Source of the DNA: Flavobacteriaceae bacterium CP2B
GTDB taxonomy: Bacteria; Bacteroidota; Bacteroidia; Flavobacteriales; Flavobacteriaceae
Assembly (NCBI GenBank): GCA_001683825.1
Contig: LXTR01000019.1
Location: 17,915-81,914 of the forward strand
Length of the DNA: 64,000 nucleotides
Direction: 5' to 3'
Within the stretch, counting starts at the first letter, position 1; each line of letters begins with the position of its first letter. Both the position numbers and the translations under genes were made by a program. Positions 45,734 to 54,196 of this stretch are shown one piece after another. The notes beneath the pieces are model-generated. The model ran no database searches. It saw only the letters and a program-made list of their open reading frames with translations, and was not told the DNA's origin.

Positions 45734-46921
45734 ATGCAATTGGGAATTCGATTAGTAGCCACCTTTGTATGCTTCCTGTTTTTCGGCCCTGCCGTCCAAG
45801 GGCAGCTTTCTTCGAACGCACGGATTTCCGTGATCACCTGTGGTCCGGGAACCGACCTTTACGCCACCTTCGGCCATAGCGCCTTTCGCGTTCAGGATCC
45901 TGCCAATGGGTTTGATGTGGTGTACAACTATGGGACCTTTAATTTCAATACCCCGAATTTCTATATGAAGTTCGCCAGGGGTAAACTCCTGTATTCCCTG
46001 AGCCGACAGCGATTTGAAGATTTCCTTTACGCCTACCAGCTGGAGAACCGTTGGGTAAAGGAACAGCTGTTGCAGCTTAGCGAACACCAAAAAAATGAAC
46101 TGTTCCGTTTCCTGGAAACCAATTACGAACCCCGGAACCGGGACTATAAATATGATTTCCTGTTTAACAACTGTTCCACAAAAATCCCCGGCGTGTTGAC
46201 CAACGTTCTCGAAGACCAGTTGCAATTCAGGGAAGACCACCTGGAAAACCCCTATACCTTCAGGGAACTGATCCATCAGTACCTCGACACCAACAGCTGG
46301 TCGAGCCTGGGCATAGACCTGGCCCTGGGGGCCGTAATCGACCGGAAGGCGGGGGTATTGGAGCATATGTTCCTGCCCGACTATGTTTTTCGCCAACTGG
46401 AACATAGCTTCCTGGGCAAAAAGCCCCTGGTCACGCGGGAACGCAGTATACTGGAATCCAACGGCAACCAACATGGCGGGTATTTCACATCGAGCCCGGC
46501 CTTCTGGCTGCTGCTCGCCCTCATGTTTACCGTGGCAATCAGTTATATTGACTTCAAAAATGGAAGCCGCAGCAGGGCCCTGGATTCCCTCCTCTTCTTT
46601 GCGACCGGCGCCGTAGGCCTTTTTATGGTATTCCTGTGGTTTTTTACAGACCATACGGCTACGGCCTGGAATTTTAACCTTTTATGGGCCTGCCCGTTCA
46701 ACCTGGCGCTGGCGGTCTACCTGGTCCGAAAACATGGGGAGCCGCGGCAGATGCCCTCCTTCCTCCTGGTCTTGATGGGCATGTTGCTGCTGGCCCCCCT
46801 TTTCTGGCTGCTGGGCATACAGGCCTTTTCCCCGCTGGTGGCCATTGTCTGGTTGGCCCTGGCGTTGCGCTATGCCTTTTTATACCAGTATTACAAATCC
46901 CCAACCACCCCAAGATCATGA
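45734..46921 (+). CDS. DUF4105 membrane-associated protein
   Basis: 395 residues: signal peptide (LVATFVCFLFFGPAVQGQ), a DUF4105 domain (ISVITCGPGTDLYATFGHSAFRV; FNNCSTKIPGVL) and several C-terminal transmembrane segments. The conserved His/Asn/Cys residues resemble a cysteine-peptidase-like (NlpC/P60-related) arrangement, but catalysis has not been shown. Its stop overlaps the ABC-F start (ATGA at 46918-46921). A near-consensus box (GATATTTG) lies at about 45684-45691. Confidence 0.85.
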   Translation: MQLGIRLVATFVCFLFFGPAVQGQLSSNARISVITCGPGTDLYATFGHSAFRVQDPANGFDVVYNYGTFNFNTPNFYMKFARGKLLYSLSRQRFEDFLYAYQLENRWVKEQLLQLSEHQKNELFRFLETNYEPRNRDYKYDFLFNNCSTKIPGVLTNVLEDQLQFREDHLENPYTFRELIHQYLDTNSWSSLGIDLALGAVIDRKAGVLEHMFLPDYVFRQLEHSFLGKKPLVTRERSILESNGNQHGGYFTSSPAFWLLLALMFTVAISYIDFKNGSRSRALDSLLFFATGAVGLFMVFLWFFTDHTATAWNFNLLWACPFNLALAVYLVRKHGEPRQMPSFLLVLMGMLLLAPLFWLLGIQAFSPLVAIVWLALALRYAFLYQYYKSPTTPRS

Positions 46922-48795
46922 ACCTGCTGAGTGTTGAGAATATTACAAAATCCTTTGGGGAGCGGGTATTGTTTTCCGATCTCTCATTTGGCATCAACAA
47001 AGACCAGAAAATTGCCCTGATCGCCAAGAATGGTACCGGCAAGACCTCCATCCTGCGTATCCTGGCCGGCTTGGATAACCCGGACAGTGGCCAGGTGAAC
47101 TACCGCAAGGGACTGCGGCTTTCGTTCCTGGAACAGGAACCCCAGCTGGACCCCGGATTGAGTGTGGAGGAAACCGTATGTACCAGTGGGAATGAAATCC
47201 TGAAGGTCATCGCGCAATACAACAGGGCCCTGGAAAACCCCGAAGAGGAGGCGGCCTACCAAAAGGCTTTTGAAGCCATGGAGCGTTTTAATGCGTGGGA
47301 CTTTGAAACCCAGTACAAGCAAATCCTGTTCCGTTTGCAACTGGACAACCTGCAGGCAAAGGTGGGCACTTTGTCCGGGGGGCAAAAAAAACGCCTGGCA
47401 CTGGCCAACGCATTGATCAACAAACCGGATCTGCTCATCCTGGATGAGCCCACCAACCACCTGGACCTCGAAATGATCGAATGGCTGGAATCCTACTTTG
47501 CCCGGGAGAACCTCAGCCTGTTGATGGTAACCCACGACCGTTATTTCCTGGAGCGGGTATGCAACGAGATCCTGGAACTCGATGAGGGACAGCTCTATTC
47601 CTATAAGGGAAACTACTCCTACTACCTCGAAAAGAAAGAGGCCATGCTGGAACAGGAGGCCGTAGAACAGCACAAGGCAAAGCTCCTCTATAAAAAGGAA
47701 CTGGAATGGATGCGGCGCCAGCCCAAGGCGCGGACCACCAAATCCAAGTCGCGCGTAGACGGGTTCCACGAAATTAAAAAAAGCGCCCATCAGCAACGAT
47801 CAAATGAAGAACTGCAACTGGAACTCAACATGGAACGCCTTGGGAGCAAGATCGTGGAACTTCACAACCTGGGTAAGTCCTTTCCGGGCACGCCCATCCT
47901 GGAGGGGTTCAATTACACCTTTAAAAGGGGGGAACGGGTTGGTATCATCGGAAAGAACGGCACCGGGAAAACTACCTTCCTCAACCTCATCACGGGCTCC
48001 GAAAAGCCGGATAAGGGAAAAGTGGTAGTGGGCGACACGGTATCCTTTGGCTATTATACGCAATCGGGTATCGCGATCCAGGAAGGTCAAAAGGTCATCG
48101 ATGTCATCCGCGAATACGGCGACTACATCCCCTTGAAAAAGGGGCGGCAGATCTCGGCGCAACAATTGCTGGAACGCTTCCTGTTTGACAGGAAAAAACA
48201 ATATGATTTTGTCGAAAAGTTAAGCGGGGGCGAACGCAAAAGGCTATATCTCTGTACCGTACTCATACAAAACCCCAACTTCCTGATCCTGGATGAACCT
48301 ACCAACGACCTTGATGTAGTGACCCTGAACGTATTGGAAAACTTCCTGATGGATTTCCCGGGCTGCCTGCTGGTGGTATCCCACGACCGTTATTTTATGG
48401 ATAAGATTGTAGAACACCTCTTTGTTTTCAGGGGCCAGGCCGTTGTGGAAGATTTTCCGGGAAGCTACTCGGATTTCCGTGCCTCCGAAGAACAAAAAGC
48501 ACCGGAGAAACAAGGGGCCGAAAACGCTGAGGGGACCAAAACAGCCAGGGATGGATGGCGTGATAAAGGTACCGGGGGAAAACTCAGCTATTCCGAACAA
48601 CGGGAGTACCGCAAACTCGAAGAAGACATCGAACGCCTGGAACGCCAACGGGATGAAATCCAGCGGCAATTCTCGGACACCTCCCTCTCCGGAGACACCA
48701 TAGACGCGCTTTCCATAACGCTCAAGGAAGTACTGGATTCCCTGTCGGATAAAACCGAGCGCTGGTTCCAGCTATCAGAACGGATGGAATCCTGA
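46918..48795 (+). CDS. ABC-F family ATPase (Uup-like)
   Basis: 625 residues, no membrane domain. Two ATPase domains: Walker A IAKNGTGKTSI and GKNGTGKTTF; signatures LSGGQKKRLALANAL and LSGGERKRLYLCTVL; Walker B LLILDEPTNHLDLEMIEW and FLILDEPTNDLDVV. They are joined by the P-site tRNA-interaction-type linker (ARTTKSKSRVDGFHEI), followed by a C-terminal coiled coil (EYRKLEEDIERLERQRDEIQRQF) typical of Uup. ABC-F proteins act on ribosomes or, for Uup, nucleic acid junctions. The start is at 46918 because the frame upstream belongs to DUF4105. Confidence 0.93.
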   Translation: MNLLSVENITKSFGERVLFSDLSFGINKDQKIALIAKNGTGKTSILRILAGLDNPDSGQVNYRKGLRLSFLEQEPQLDPGLSVEETVCTSGNEILKVIAQYNRALENPEEEAAYQKAFEAMERFNAWDFETQYKQILFRLQLDNLQAKVGTLSGGQKKRLALANALINKPDLLILDEPTNHLDLEMIEWLESYFARENLSLLMVTHDRYFLERVCNEILELDEGQLYSYKGNYSYYLEKKEAMLEQEAVEQHKAKLLYKKELEWMRRQPKARTTKSKSRVDGFHEIKKSAHQQRSNEELQLELNMERLGSKIVELHNLGKSFPGTPILEGFNYTFKRGERVGIIGKNGTGKTTFLNLITGSEKPDKGKVVVGDTVSFGYYTQSGIAIQEGQKVIDVIREYGDYIPLKKGRQISAQQLLERFLFDRKKQYDFVEKLSGGERKRLYLCTVLIQNPNFLILDEPTNDLDVVTLNVLENFLMDFPGCLLVVSHDRYFMDKIVEHLFVFRGQAVVEDFPGSYSDFRASEEQKAPEKQGAENAEGTKTARDGWRDKGTGGKLSYSEQREYRKLEEDIERLERQRDEIQRQFSDTSLSGDTIDALSITLKEVLDSLSDKTERWFQLSERMES

Positions 48796-48824
48796 AATCC
48801 CTGCAAACCCAAAGCCTCCGCCCT

Positions 48825-49328
48825 ATGTTCCCGGTTACAGACTACCTTAAATTCCTCTTTAGCGCCACAAACGAACACGGGGTACATTCCCCCTTTGTCT
48901 ATGGGTACCTTACCCGCTGCCTCTATCGCAAACCCCGGTTGCACCGCGACAAGGCCCTGGATGTACTCTTAAAAAGCATCCCCTATTTTAAGGTAAAGAC
49001 GATGGGCCTCCCACAATCGTCCCCAGGGATAAAAGAACTGGTAGGGGCCGCGTATCCCGAGATACGTTTTCAACAGCCCCCCTATGACCTCCTTTACCTG
49101 GAGGCACCGGATCCCGCCATTATTAGAGAAGCTATGGAGGAACCGGCCCAGCTGCACAATGATTCACTCTGCATCATCCAGGGCATACACGCCGATAAAA
49201 TGGCGGGGGTGCTGTGGCGGGAGGTCAGGGCACTGGAACAGGTTCGTGTTAGTATTGACGGCTTTTTCTGCGGATTGGTCTTTTTTCGCCGGCAACAGGC
49301 CGAACAGCATTTTAAGATTCGGATATAA
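48825..49328 (+). CDS. Methyltransferase-derived protein lacking the SAM-binding core
   Basis: 167 residues. Both ends match a flavobacterial class I SAM-methyltransferase family of about 230 residues: YLKFLFSATNEHGVHSPFVYG at the start and VSIDGFFCGLVFFRRQQAEQHF at the end. In between, where family members carry the Gly-rich motif I, only SIPYFKVKTMGLPQSSPGIKELV remains: the ELGTSLG-type loop is gone and about 65 residues are missing. The frame is intact, so it is either a repurposed protein or a decaying gene. The coordinates are sound but the function call is open. Confidence 0.75.
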   Translation: MFPVTDYLKFLFSATNEHGVHSPFVYGYLTRCLYRKPRLHRDKALDVLLKSIPYFKVKTMGLPQSSPGIKELVGAAYPEIRFQQPPYDLLYLEAPDPAIIREAMEEPAQLHNDSLCIIQGIHADKMAGVLWREVRALEQVRVSIDGFFCGLVFFRRQQAEQHFKIRI

Positions 49329-49361
49329 TCCTGTATTTTTAAGAATCGTTATACCCGTTGT

Positions 49362-49553
49362 ATGAGTTACAATATGTATTATATCCTGGGGGCCGTCCTC
49401 ATCGTTTACCTGCTCATTACCATGGCCAATAAAAAAACGGCCAGAAAACGGAAGTCCAGGAAATTCATGGAAGGCTACGAAAGAAAGGACCGCCGGGGTG
49501 CATCGGCGAAAGAGCAGCCCGATGCCAAAGATAAAGGCGGGCAAAAGGGATAA
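49362..49553 (+). CDS. Small single-pass membrane protein, unknown
   Basis: 63 residues: one N-terminal hydrophobic helix (YYILGAVLIVYLLITMA) then a strongly basic, hydrophilic tail (KKTARKRKSRKF, later Lys/Gly-rich). It has a likely cytoplasmic tail because of the positive charge next to the helix. A near-consensus -7 box (TATTTTTA) sits at 49334-49341. Not assigned to a family. Confidence 0.7.
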   Translation: MSYNMYYILGAVLIVYLLITMANKKTARKRKSRKFMEGYERKDRRGASAKEQPDAKDKGGQKG

Positions 49554-49580
49554 CCCTGCGGTAAAATAGCGCAACAACCT

Positions 49581-50156
49581 ATGAAAATCTATACAAAAAC
49601 CGGCGATAAAGGGACCACAGGGCTGTTTGGCGGAACCCGGGTGGCAAAGCACCACATACGCCTTGACAGCTATGGCACCATAGACGAGCTCAATTCCTGG
49701 TTAGGGCTGATCAGAGACCAGGAAATAGACGATTCTTACCGCCAATTCCTGTTGGGCATACAGGACAAGTTGTTTACCCTTGGGGCCATCCTGGCCAGCG
49801 AACCAAAGGTCCTGGAGGCGGGTGGCAAGGGCAGCAGCCATAAATTGCCGGAGCTCAGGGAAGAAGACATCCAATTGCTGGAGGACGAAATAGACCGGAT
49901 GAACCAAAGCCTGCCTCCCATGACCCACTTTGTGCTCCCCGGGGGGCATACCACCGTGTCATACTGTCATATCGCCCGCACGGTTTGCCGCAGGGCAGAG
50001 CGGAAAATTTCCCTTCTACGGCAAGAATCCCCCGTAAACGAAAGGGTTTTGGTGTATACGAACCGACTCTCCGACTATCTTTTTGTACTGGCGCGAAAGT
50101 TGGGACAGGATTTGAAGATTGATGAAATAAAGTGGATTCCAGGCCGTAAATCCTAA
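49581..50156 (+). CDS. ATP:cob(I)alamin adenosyltransferase (PduO type)
   Basis: 191 residues. It adenosylates reduced cobalamin to the active coenzyme form. Motifs: MKIYTKTGDKGTTGLFGG (ATP-binding N-terminus), RLDSYGTIDELNSWLG, FVLPGGH, and CHIARTVCRRAERK with VYTNRLSDYLFVLAR. All are standard for the PduO/MMAB family. No other cobalamin genes are in the window, which fits salvage of external B12 rather than synthesis. Confidence 0.95.
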   Translation: MKIYTKTGDKGTTGLFGGTRVAKHHIRLDSYGTIDELNSWLGLIRDQEIDDSYRQFLLGIQDKLFTLGAILASEPKVLEAGGKGSSHKLPELREEDIQLLEDEIDRMNQSLPPMTHFVLPGGHTTVSYCHIARTVCRRAERKISLLRQESPVNERVLVYTNRLSDYLFVLARKLGQDLKIDEIKWIPGRKS

Positions 50157-50182
50157 TATTTTGCGTATTTCTTCGTTATCAA

Positions 50183-50199
50183 TTTACGAATTTCGTAAA
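50183..50199. promoter_or_regulatory. 17-bp perfect palindrome upstream of the DUF2795 gene
   Basis: TTTACGAA-T-TTCGTAAA (8+1+8) with no mismatches, about 60 bases upstream of the DUF2795 promoter box and 27 after the adenosyltransferase stop. It looks like an operator half-site pair for a dimeric regulator; which one is unknown. Confidence 0.35.
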
Positions 50200-50257
50200 A
50201 TTCTCGTATGATAGGGGAAATATTACGGATTTTGCTTTGCCATGTGGCTTTAAAATT

Positions 50258-50265
50258 TATTTTTG
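50258..50265 (+). promoter_or_regulatory. -7 promoter box (TATTTTTG) for the DUF2795 gene
   Basis: Exact TAnnTTTG match, 26 bases upstream of the ATG at 50292. Confidence 0.6.
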
Positions 50266-50291
50266 CAAAAATTTAAAAATACATAGTAACC

Positions 50292-50516
50292 ATGTACTGG
50301 ACATTAGAATTGGCTTCTTATTTGAGCGATGCACCCTGGCCTGCGACAAAAGATGAACTGATTGATTACGCGATTAGGACCGGAGCGCCATTGGAGGTTG
50401 TGGAGAATCTGCAGTCTATGGAAGAAGAGGGTGGCGAGATATATGAATCCATTGAGGAAATTTGGCCAGACTACCCCACAGAAGAAGACTACCTCTGGAA
50501 TGAGGATGAATATTAA
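50292..50516 (+). CDS. DUF2795 small acidic protein
   Basis: 74 residues, very acidic. The N-terminal part (LELASYLSDAPWPATKDELIDYAIRTGAPLEVVENLQSM is the span) is the DUF2795 fold, a small helical domain often found fused to or near nucleic-acid proteins; the tail is Glu/Asp/Tyr-rich (EEIWPDYPTEEDYLWNEDEY). Many flavobacteria have exactly this short protein as a single gene. It has its own promoter and a strong terminator, so it is probably abundantly expressed. Function unknown. Confidence 0.9.
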   Translation: MYWTLELASYLSDAPWPATKDELIDYAIRTGAPLEVVENLQSMEEEGGEIYESIEEIWPDYPTEEDYLWNEDEY

Positions 50517-50539
50517 TAGCTTTATCGGAATTAGAACAG

Positions 50540-50566
50540 AAAAGTCTCATTTGAGGCTTTTTTTTT
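50540..50566 (+). terminator. Rho-independent terminator after the DUF2795 gene
   Basis: AAAAGTCTC (50540-50548) pairs with GAGGCTTTT (50553-50561; one G-U pair) around ATTT, followed by continuous T to 50566. Confidence 0.85.
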
Positions 50567-50569
50567 ATG

Positions 50570-50577
50570 TAATTTTG
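50570..50577 (+). promoter_or_regulatory. -7 promoter box (TAATTTTG) for secA
   Basis: Exact TAnnTTTG match immediately after the preceding terminator and 157 bases before the secA ATG. It implies an unusually long leader of about 150 nt. Confidence 0.55.
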
Positions 50578-50589
50578 ACAGCCCAATAA

Positions 50590-50690
50590 AGTATTTCCAC
50601 TGGTTGCACAATGTGGAATGCCTTTTGCACTGCGGAGGTAACAGCAGTTCCCGGTGAGCACCACAGCCCGGGAAGGGTTCGCGGCCCACA
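50590..50690 (+). promoter_or_regulatory. Structured secA leader region (tandem stem-loops)
   Basis: Between the putative secA start of transcription and its ATG lie consecutive inverted repeats. These are TTCCAC (50595-50600) with GTGGAA (50613-50618), CTGC (50630-50633) with GCAG (50644-50647), and TTCCCGG (50648-50654) with CCGGGAA (50668-50674), followed by a short GGG/CCC hairpin. Most genes here have leaders under 30 nt, so this is an exception. It matches no riboswitch class I recognise. A regulatory role for secA expression is inference. Confidence 0.4.
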
Positions 50691-50734
50691 CTACCGGATA
50701 AGGCAGGGGACCGCCTAAAAAAAGTACACATCTT

Positions 50735-53700
50735 ATGAGTTTATTAAATTCCATTTTAAAGGTATTTGTAGGAGATAAGGCAAAAAAGGATGTACAGGCG
50801 TTACAACCCCTGGTTGAAGCCATCAGGTCCTTTGAGCCGGCAATGCAGCAGCTCAGCCATGACCAGCTGCGACAAAAAACCCTGGAATTCAAGGCCCTTA
50901 TAAAGGAAAACCAAAAAGAAGTCACAGAGAAGATCCAGGCCTTGCAGGAAGAAGTACAGGCATCGCAGGATATCGATAAGAACGAGGAACTTTATGGGGA
51001 AATCGACAAATTACAGGAAGAGGCCTACCGCATTGGACAAGACACCCTGAATGAACTCCTTCCCGAAGCCTTCGCCGTGGTCAAGGAAACGGCCAGGCGG
51101 TTTGTCGAGAACGAAACCCTTTCGGTTAAAGCTTCGGAATTTGACCGGCAGCTTTCGGGCAGCCGGGAATATGTGAGCCTGGAGGGCGATAACGCTGTTT
51201 GGCAAAATTCCTGGGATGCCGCCGGCAAGGAAGTCACCTGGGACATGGTGCACTACGATGTACAGTTGATCGGGGGGATTGCCCTGCACCAGGGGAAGAT
51301 TGCCGAGATGCAGACCGGGGAGGGAAAGACCCTGGTAGCGACCCTACCCCTCTATTTAAACGCACTTACGGGCAATGGGACCCACCTGGTTACGGTAAAC
51401 GACTACCTGGCCAAGAGGGACAGTGCCTGGATGGGGCCCATATTTGAATTCCACGGCCTTTCTGTAGACTGTATAGACAAGCACCAGCCCAATTCCGAAG
51501 GGCGGAGGGCGGCCTATAATGCCGATATTACCTACGGCACCAACAATGAATTTGGGTTTGATTACCTGCGGGACAATATGGCACATACGCCCTCCGACCT
51601 GGTACAACGCCCGCACCATTACGCGATTGTGGATGAGGTAGATTCGGTTTTGATCGATGATGCCCGTACCCCCCTCATCATTTCCGGGCCCGTTCCGGAA
51701 GGTGACCGGCACGAATTCAATGAGTTAAAGCCCAAGGTGGCCGATATTGTCAATAAGCAACGGCAATACCTCACCGGCGTGTTGGCGGAGGCCAAGAAAC
51801 TGATCGCGGAAGGCGATACCAAAGAAGGCGGATTCCTTTTGCTAAGGGTGCACCGCGGACTCCCCAAGAACAAAGCCCTGATCAAATACCTCAGCGAGGA
51901 GGGGATCAAACAATTGCTGCAGAAAACCGAAAACCTCTTTATGCAGGACAACAACCGTGAAATGCCCCGTGTGGACGCGGAACTGTTGTTCGTGATCGAT
52001 GAGAAGAACAACCAGATAGAACTTACCGACAAGGGCATCGATTACATTTCCGGTGACCAGGCCAAGGATTTCTTTGTCATGCCCGATATTGGCAGTGAGA
52101 TCGCGAGGATTGAAAACCAGGAACTCGACATTGAAAAAGAAGCGGAACTCAAGGAAGCACTTTTTAAGGATTTTGCCGTAAAAAGTGAGCGTATACACAC
52201 CATGAGCCAGTTGCTCAAAGCCTATACCCTGTTCGAAAAAGACGTGGAATACGTAGTCATAGAGAACAAGGTAATGATCGTGGACGAGCAAACCGGAAGG
52301 ATCATGGAAGGCCGACGCTACTCAGACGGGCTTCACCAGGCCATTGAAGCCAAGGAGAATGTCAAAATCGAGGCCATGACACAGACCTTCGCCACCGTGA
52401 CCCTGCAGAACTACTTCCGCATGTACAAAAAGCTGTCCGGGATGACCGGTACAGCCGTCACCGAGGCGGGCGAATTCTGGGAAATCTATAAACTGGATGT
52501 GATGGAGATCCCTACCAACCGCCCCATTGCCCGGGACGACAGGAATGACCTTATCTACAAAACCAAAAGGGAAAAATACAATGCCATCATCGAGGAGGTG
52601 ACCACCCTTTCACAAAAGGGCCGCCCCATACTCATAGGGACCACTTCGGTTGAAATATCAGAGTTGCTGTCCCGCATGCTTTCCATCCGGAAGATCGACC
52701 ACAACGTATTGAACGCCAAACTGCATAAAAAAGAGGCCGATATTGTTGCGGAAGCCGGGAAACCCGGGGTGGTTACCATCGCCACCAACATGGCGGGCAG
52801 GGGAACCGACATCAAACTTACCAAAGAGGTCAAAGAGGCCGGAGGGCTTGCCATCATAGGTACCGAAAGGCATGATTCCAGGCGGGTTGACCGGCAGTTG
52901 AGGGGACGTTCGGGACGTCAGGGTGATCCCGGAAGTTCACAGTTCTATGTGTCCCTGGAAGACAACCTCATGCGCCTTTTTGGATCGGACAGGGTGGCCA
53001 AGATGATGGATCGCATGGGCCTGGAAGAAGGCGAGGTGATACAGCATTCCATGATGACCAAATCCATAGAACGGGCCCAAAAGAAGGTAGAGGAAAACAA
53101 CTTTGGGATACGCAAGCGGTTGCTGGAATACGATGACGTCATGAACGCCCAGCGCGAAGTGGTGTACAAACGCAGGCGCCACGCCCTCCAGGGCGACCGC
53201 CTGAAAGTAGACATTGCCAACATGATCTACGACACCTGCGAACTCATTGCCGAAACCAACAAGGCCGCCAACGATTACAAGAATTTTGAGTTCGAGCTAA
53301 TCAAGTACTTTTCCATAACCGCCCCCATCACGGAAGAAGAATTTGCCAAAATGGATTTCCAGGTCATGGCCAACCGCATCTACGAGGAGGCCTACAAGAC
53401 CTATAAGAACAAGATGGAACGCAGCATGGCCACCGCCTATCCCGTCATCCGGAAGGTGTACGAAGACCAGTCGAGTTCCTATGAACGCATCGTGGTACCT
53501 TTTACAGACGGGATTAAGACCCTCAGTGTGGTCACCAACCTGAAAGAGGCCTATGAGAGCGAGGGAAAACAGTTAATAACCGACTTTGAGAAAAACATCA
53601 CCCTGGCCATTATCGATGATGCATGGAAGACCCACCTGAGGAAGATGGACGAATTAAAGCAGTCTGTACAGCTGGCGGTACACGAACAAAAAGACCCGCT

Positions 53701-54097
53701 GCTGATCTATAAATTCGAGGCTTTTGAACTCTTTAAGGCGATGATCGAGAAGGTGAACAAAGATGTAGTGTCATTCCTCTTTAAAGGCGAACTGCCCTCC
53801 TCCAGCCCCGGCGAAATCCAGGAAGCCAGGCAGGTACGCAGGCCCAAGGAGAAACTGCAAACTTCCAAGGAAGAGATTCCCAACAGCGATGAACTCGCCG
53901 CCCGGAGCAGGGCTGTGGGGCAACAACAGGGCCAAAGGCCCCAGGTGACAGAGACGATTGTACGTGAAAAGCCAAAAATAGGCAGGAATGACCGTGTGAC
54001 GATCCGGAATGTCATGTCTGGCGAAAGTAAAACCTTAAAATACAAGCAGGCAGAACCCCTGATAGACCAGGGCAAGTGGGTCCTTGTGGAAGAATAG
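50735..54097 (+). CDS. secA: Preprotein translocase ATPase SecA
   Basis: 1120 residues, the long Bacteroidota form. The motor that pushes unfolded preproteins through SecYEG. Walker A MQTGEGKT at residues 192-199, DEVDS near 301, preprotein cross-linking domain, motif VI region LRGRSGRQGDPGSSQF, helical wing and scaffold domains. An extra coiled-coil insert near residues 55-95 (KENQKEVTEKIQALQEEVQ is part) is typical of the group. The C-terminus ends in RNDRVTIRNVMSGESKTLKY and has no CxCx8CH zinc tail. A structured leader precedes it and a hairpin terminator follows. Confidence 0.97.
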   Translation: MSLLNSILKVFVGDKAKKDVQALQPLVEAIRSFEPAMQQLSHDQLRQKTLEFKALIKENQKEVTEKIQALQEEVQASQDIDKNEELYGEIDKLQEEAYRIGQDTLNELLPEAFAVVKETARRFVENETLSVKASEFDRQLSGSREYVSLEGDNAVWQNSWDAAGKEVTWDMVHYDVQLIGGIALHQGKIAEMQTGEGKTLVATLPLYLNALTGNGTHLVTVNDYLAKRDSAWMGPIFEFHGLSVDCIDKHQPNSEGRRAAYNADITYGTNNEFGFDYLRDNMAHTPSDLVQRPHHYAIVDEVDSVLIDDARTPLIISGPVPEGDRHEFNELKPKVADIVNKQRQYLTGVLAEAKKLIAEGDTKEGGFLLLRVHRGLPKNKALIKYLSEEGIKQLLQKTENLFMQDNNREMPRVDAELLFVIDEKNNQIELTDKGIDYISGDQAKDFFVMPDIGSEIARIENQELDIEKEAELKEALFKDFAVKSERIHTMSQLLKAYTLFEKDVEYVVIENKVMIVDEQTGRIMEGRRYSDGLHQAIEAKENVKIEAMTQTFATVTLQNYFRMYKKLSGMTGTAVTEAGEFWEIYKLDVMEIPTNRPIARDDRNDLIYKTKREKYNAIIEEVTTLSQKGRPILIGTTSVEISELLSRMLSIRKIDHNVLNAKLHKKEADIVAEAGKPGVVTIATNMAGRGTDIKLTKEVKEAGGLAIIGTERHDSRRVDRQLRGRSGRQGDPGSSQFYVSLEDNLMRLFGSDRVAKMMDRMGLEEGEVIQHSMMTKSIERAQKKVEENNFGIRKRLLEYDDVMNAQREVVYKRRRHALQGDRLKVDIANMIYDTCELIAETNKAANDYKNFEFELIKYFSITAPITEEEFAKMDFQVMANRIYEEAYKTYKNKMERSMATAYPVIRKVYEDQSSSYERIVVPFTDGIKTLSVVTNLKEAYESEGKQLITDFEKNITLAIIDDAWKTHLRKMDELKQSVQLAVHEQKDPLLIYKFEAFELFKAMIEKVNKDVVSFLFKGELPSSSPGEIQEARQVRRPKEKLQTSKEEIPNSDELAARSRAVGQQQGQRPQVTETIVREKPKIGRNDRVTIRNVMSGESKTLKYKQAEPLIDQGKWVLVEE

Positions 54098-54120
54098 GAC
54101 CCCATCCCGCATACAGACTC

Positions 54121-54150
54121 GTACAGCAGCCCCAGGGCTGCTGTACTATT
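54121..54150 (+). terminator. Hairpin terminator after secA
   Basis: GTACAGCAGCC (54121-54131) pairs with GGCTGCTGTAC (54136-54146) around a 4-base loop, followed by a short TATTTTA tract. It lies 24 bases after the secA stop. Confidence 0.8.
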
Positions 54151-54196
54151 TTAGGGAATTGCCTATCTTTAGCTGTCAACCCATACCAACCAGCCT

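Noticed and set aside
46684..46917. Upstream extension of the ABC-F frame by 78 codons
   Set aside because: It lies entirely within the DUF4105 gene and reads as Pro/Gly-rich out-of-frame sequence. The ATG at 46918 begins the family N-terminus and overlaps the DUF4105 stop.
50590..50734. Cobalamin riboswitch, suggested by the nearby adenosyltransferase gene
   Set aside because: The hairpins lie downstream of that gene and in front of secA, and no B12-box sequence is present.
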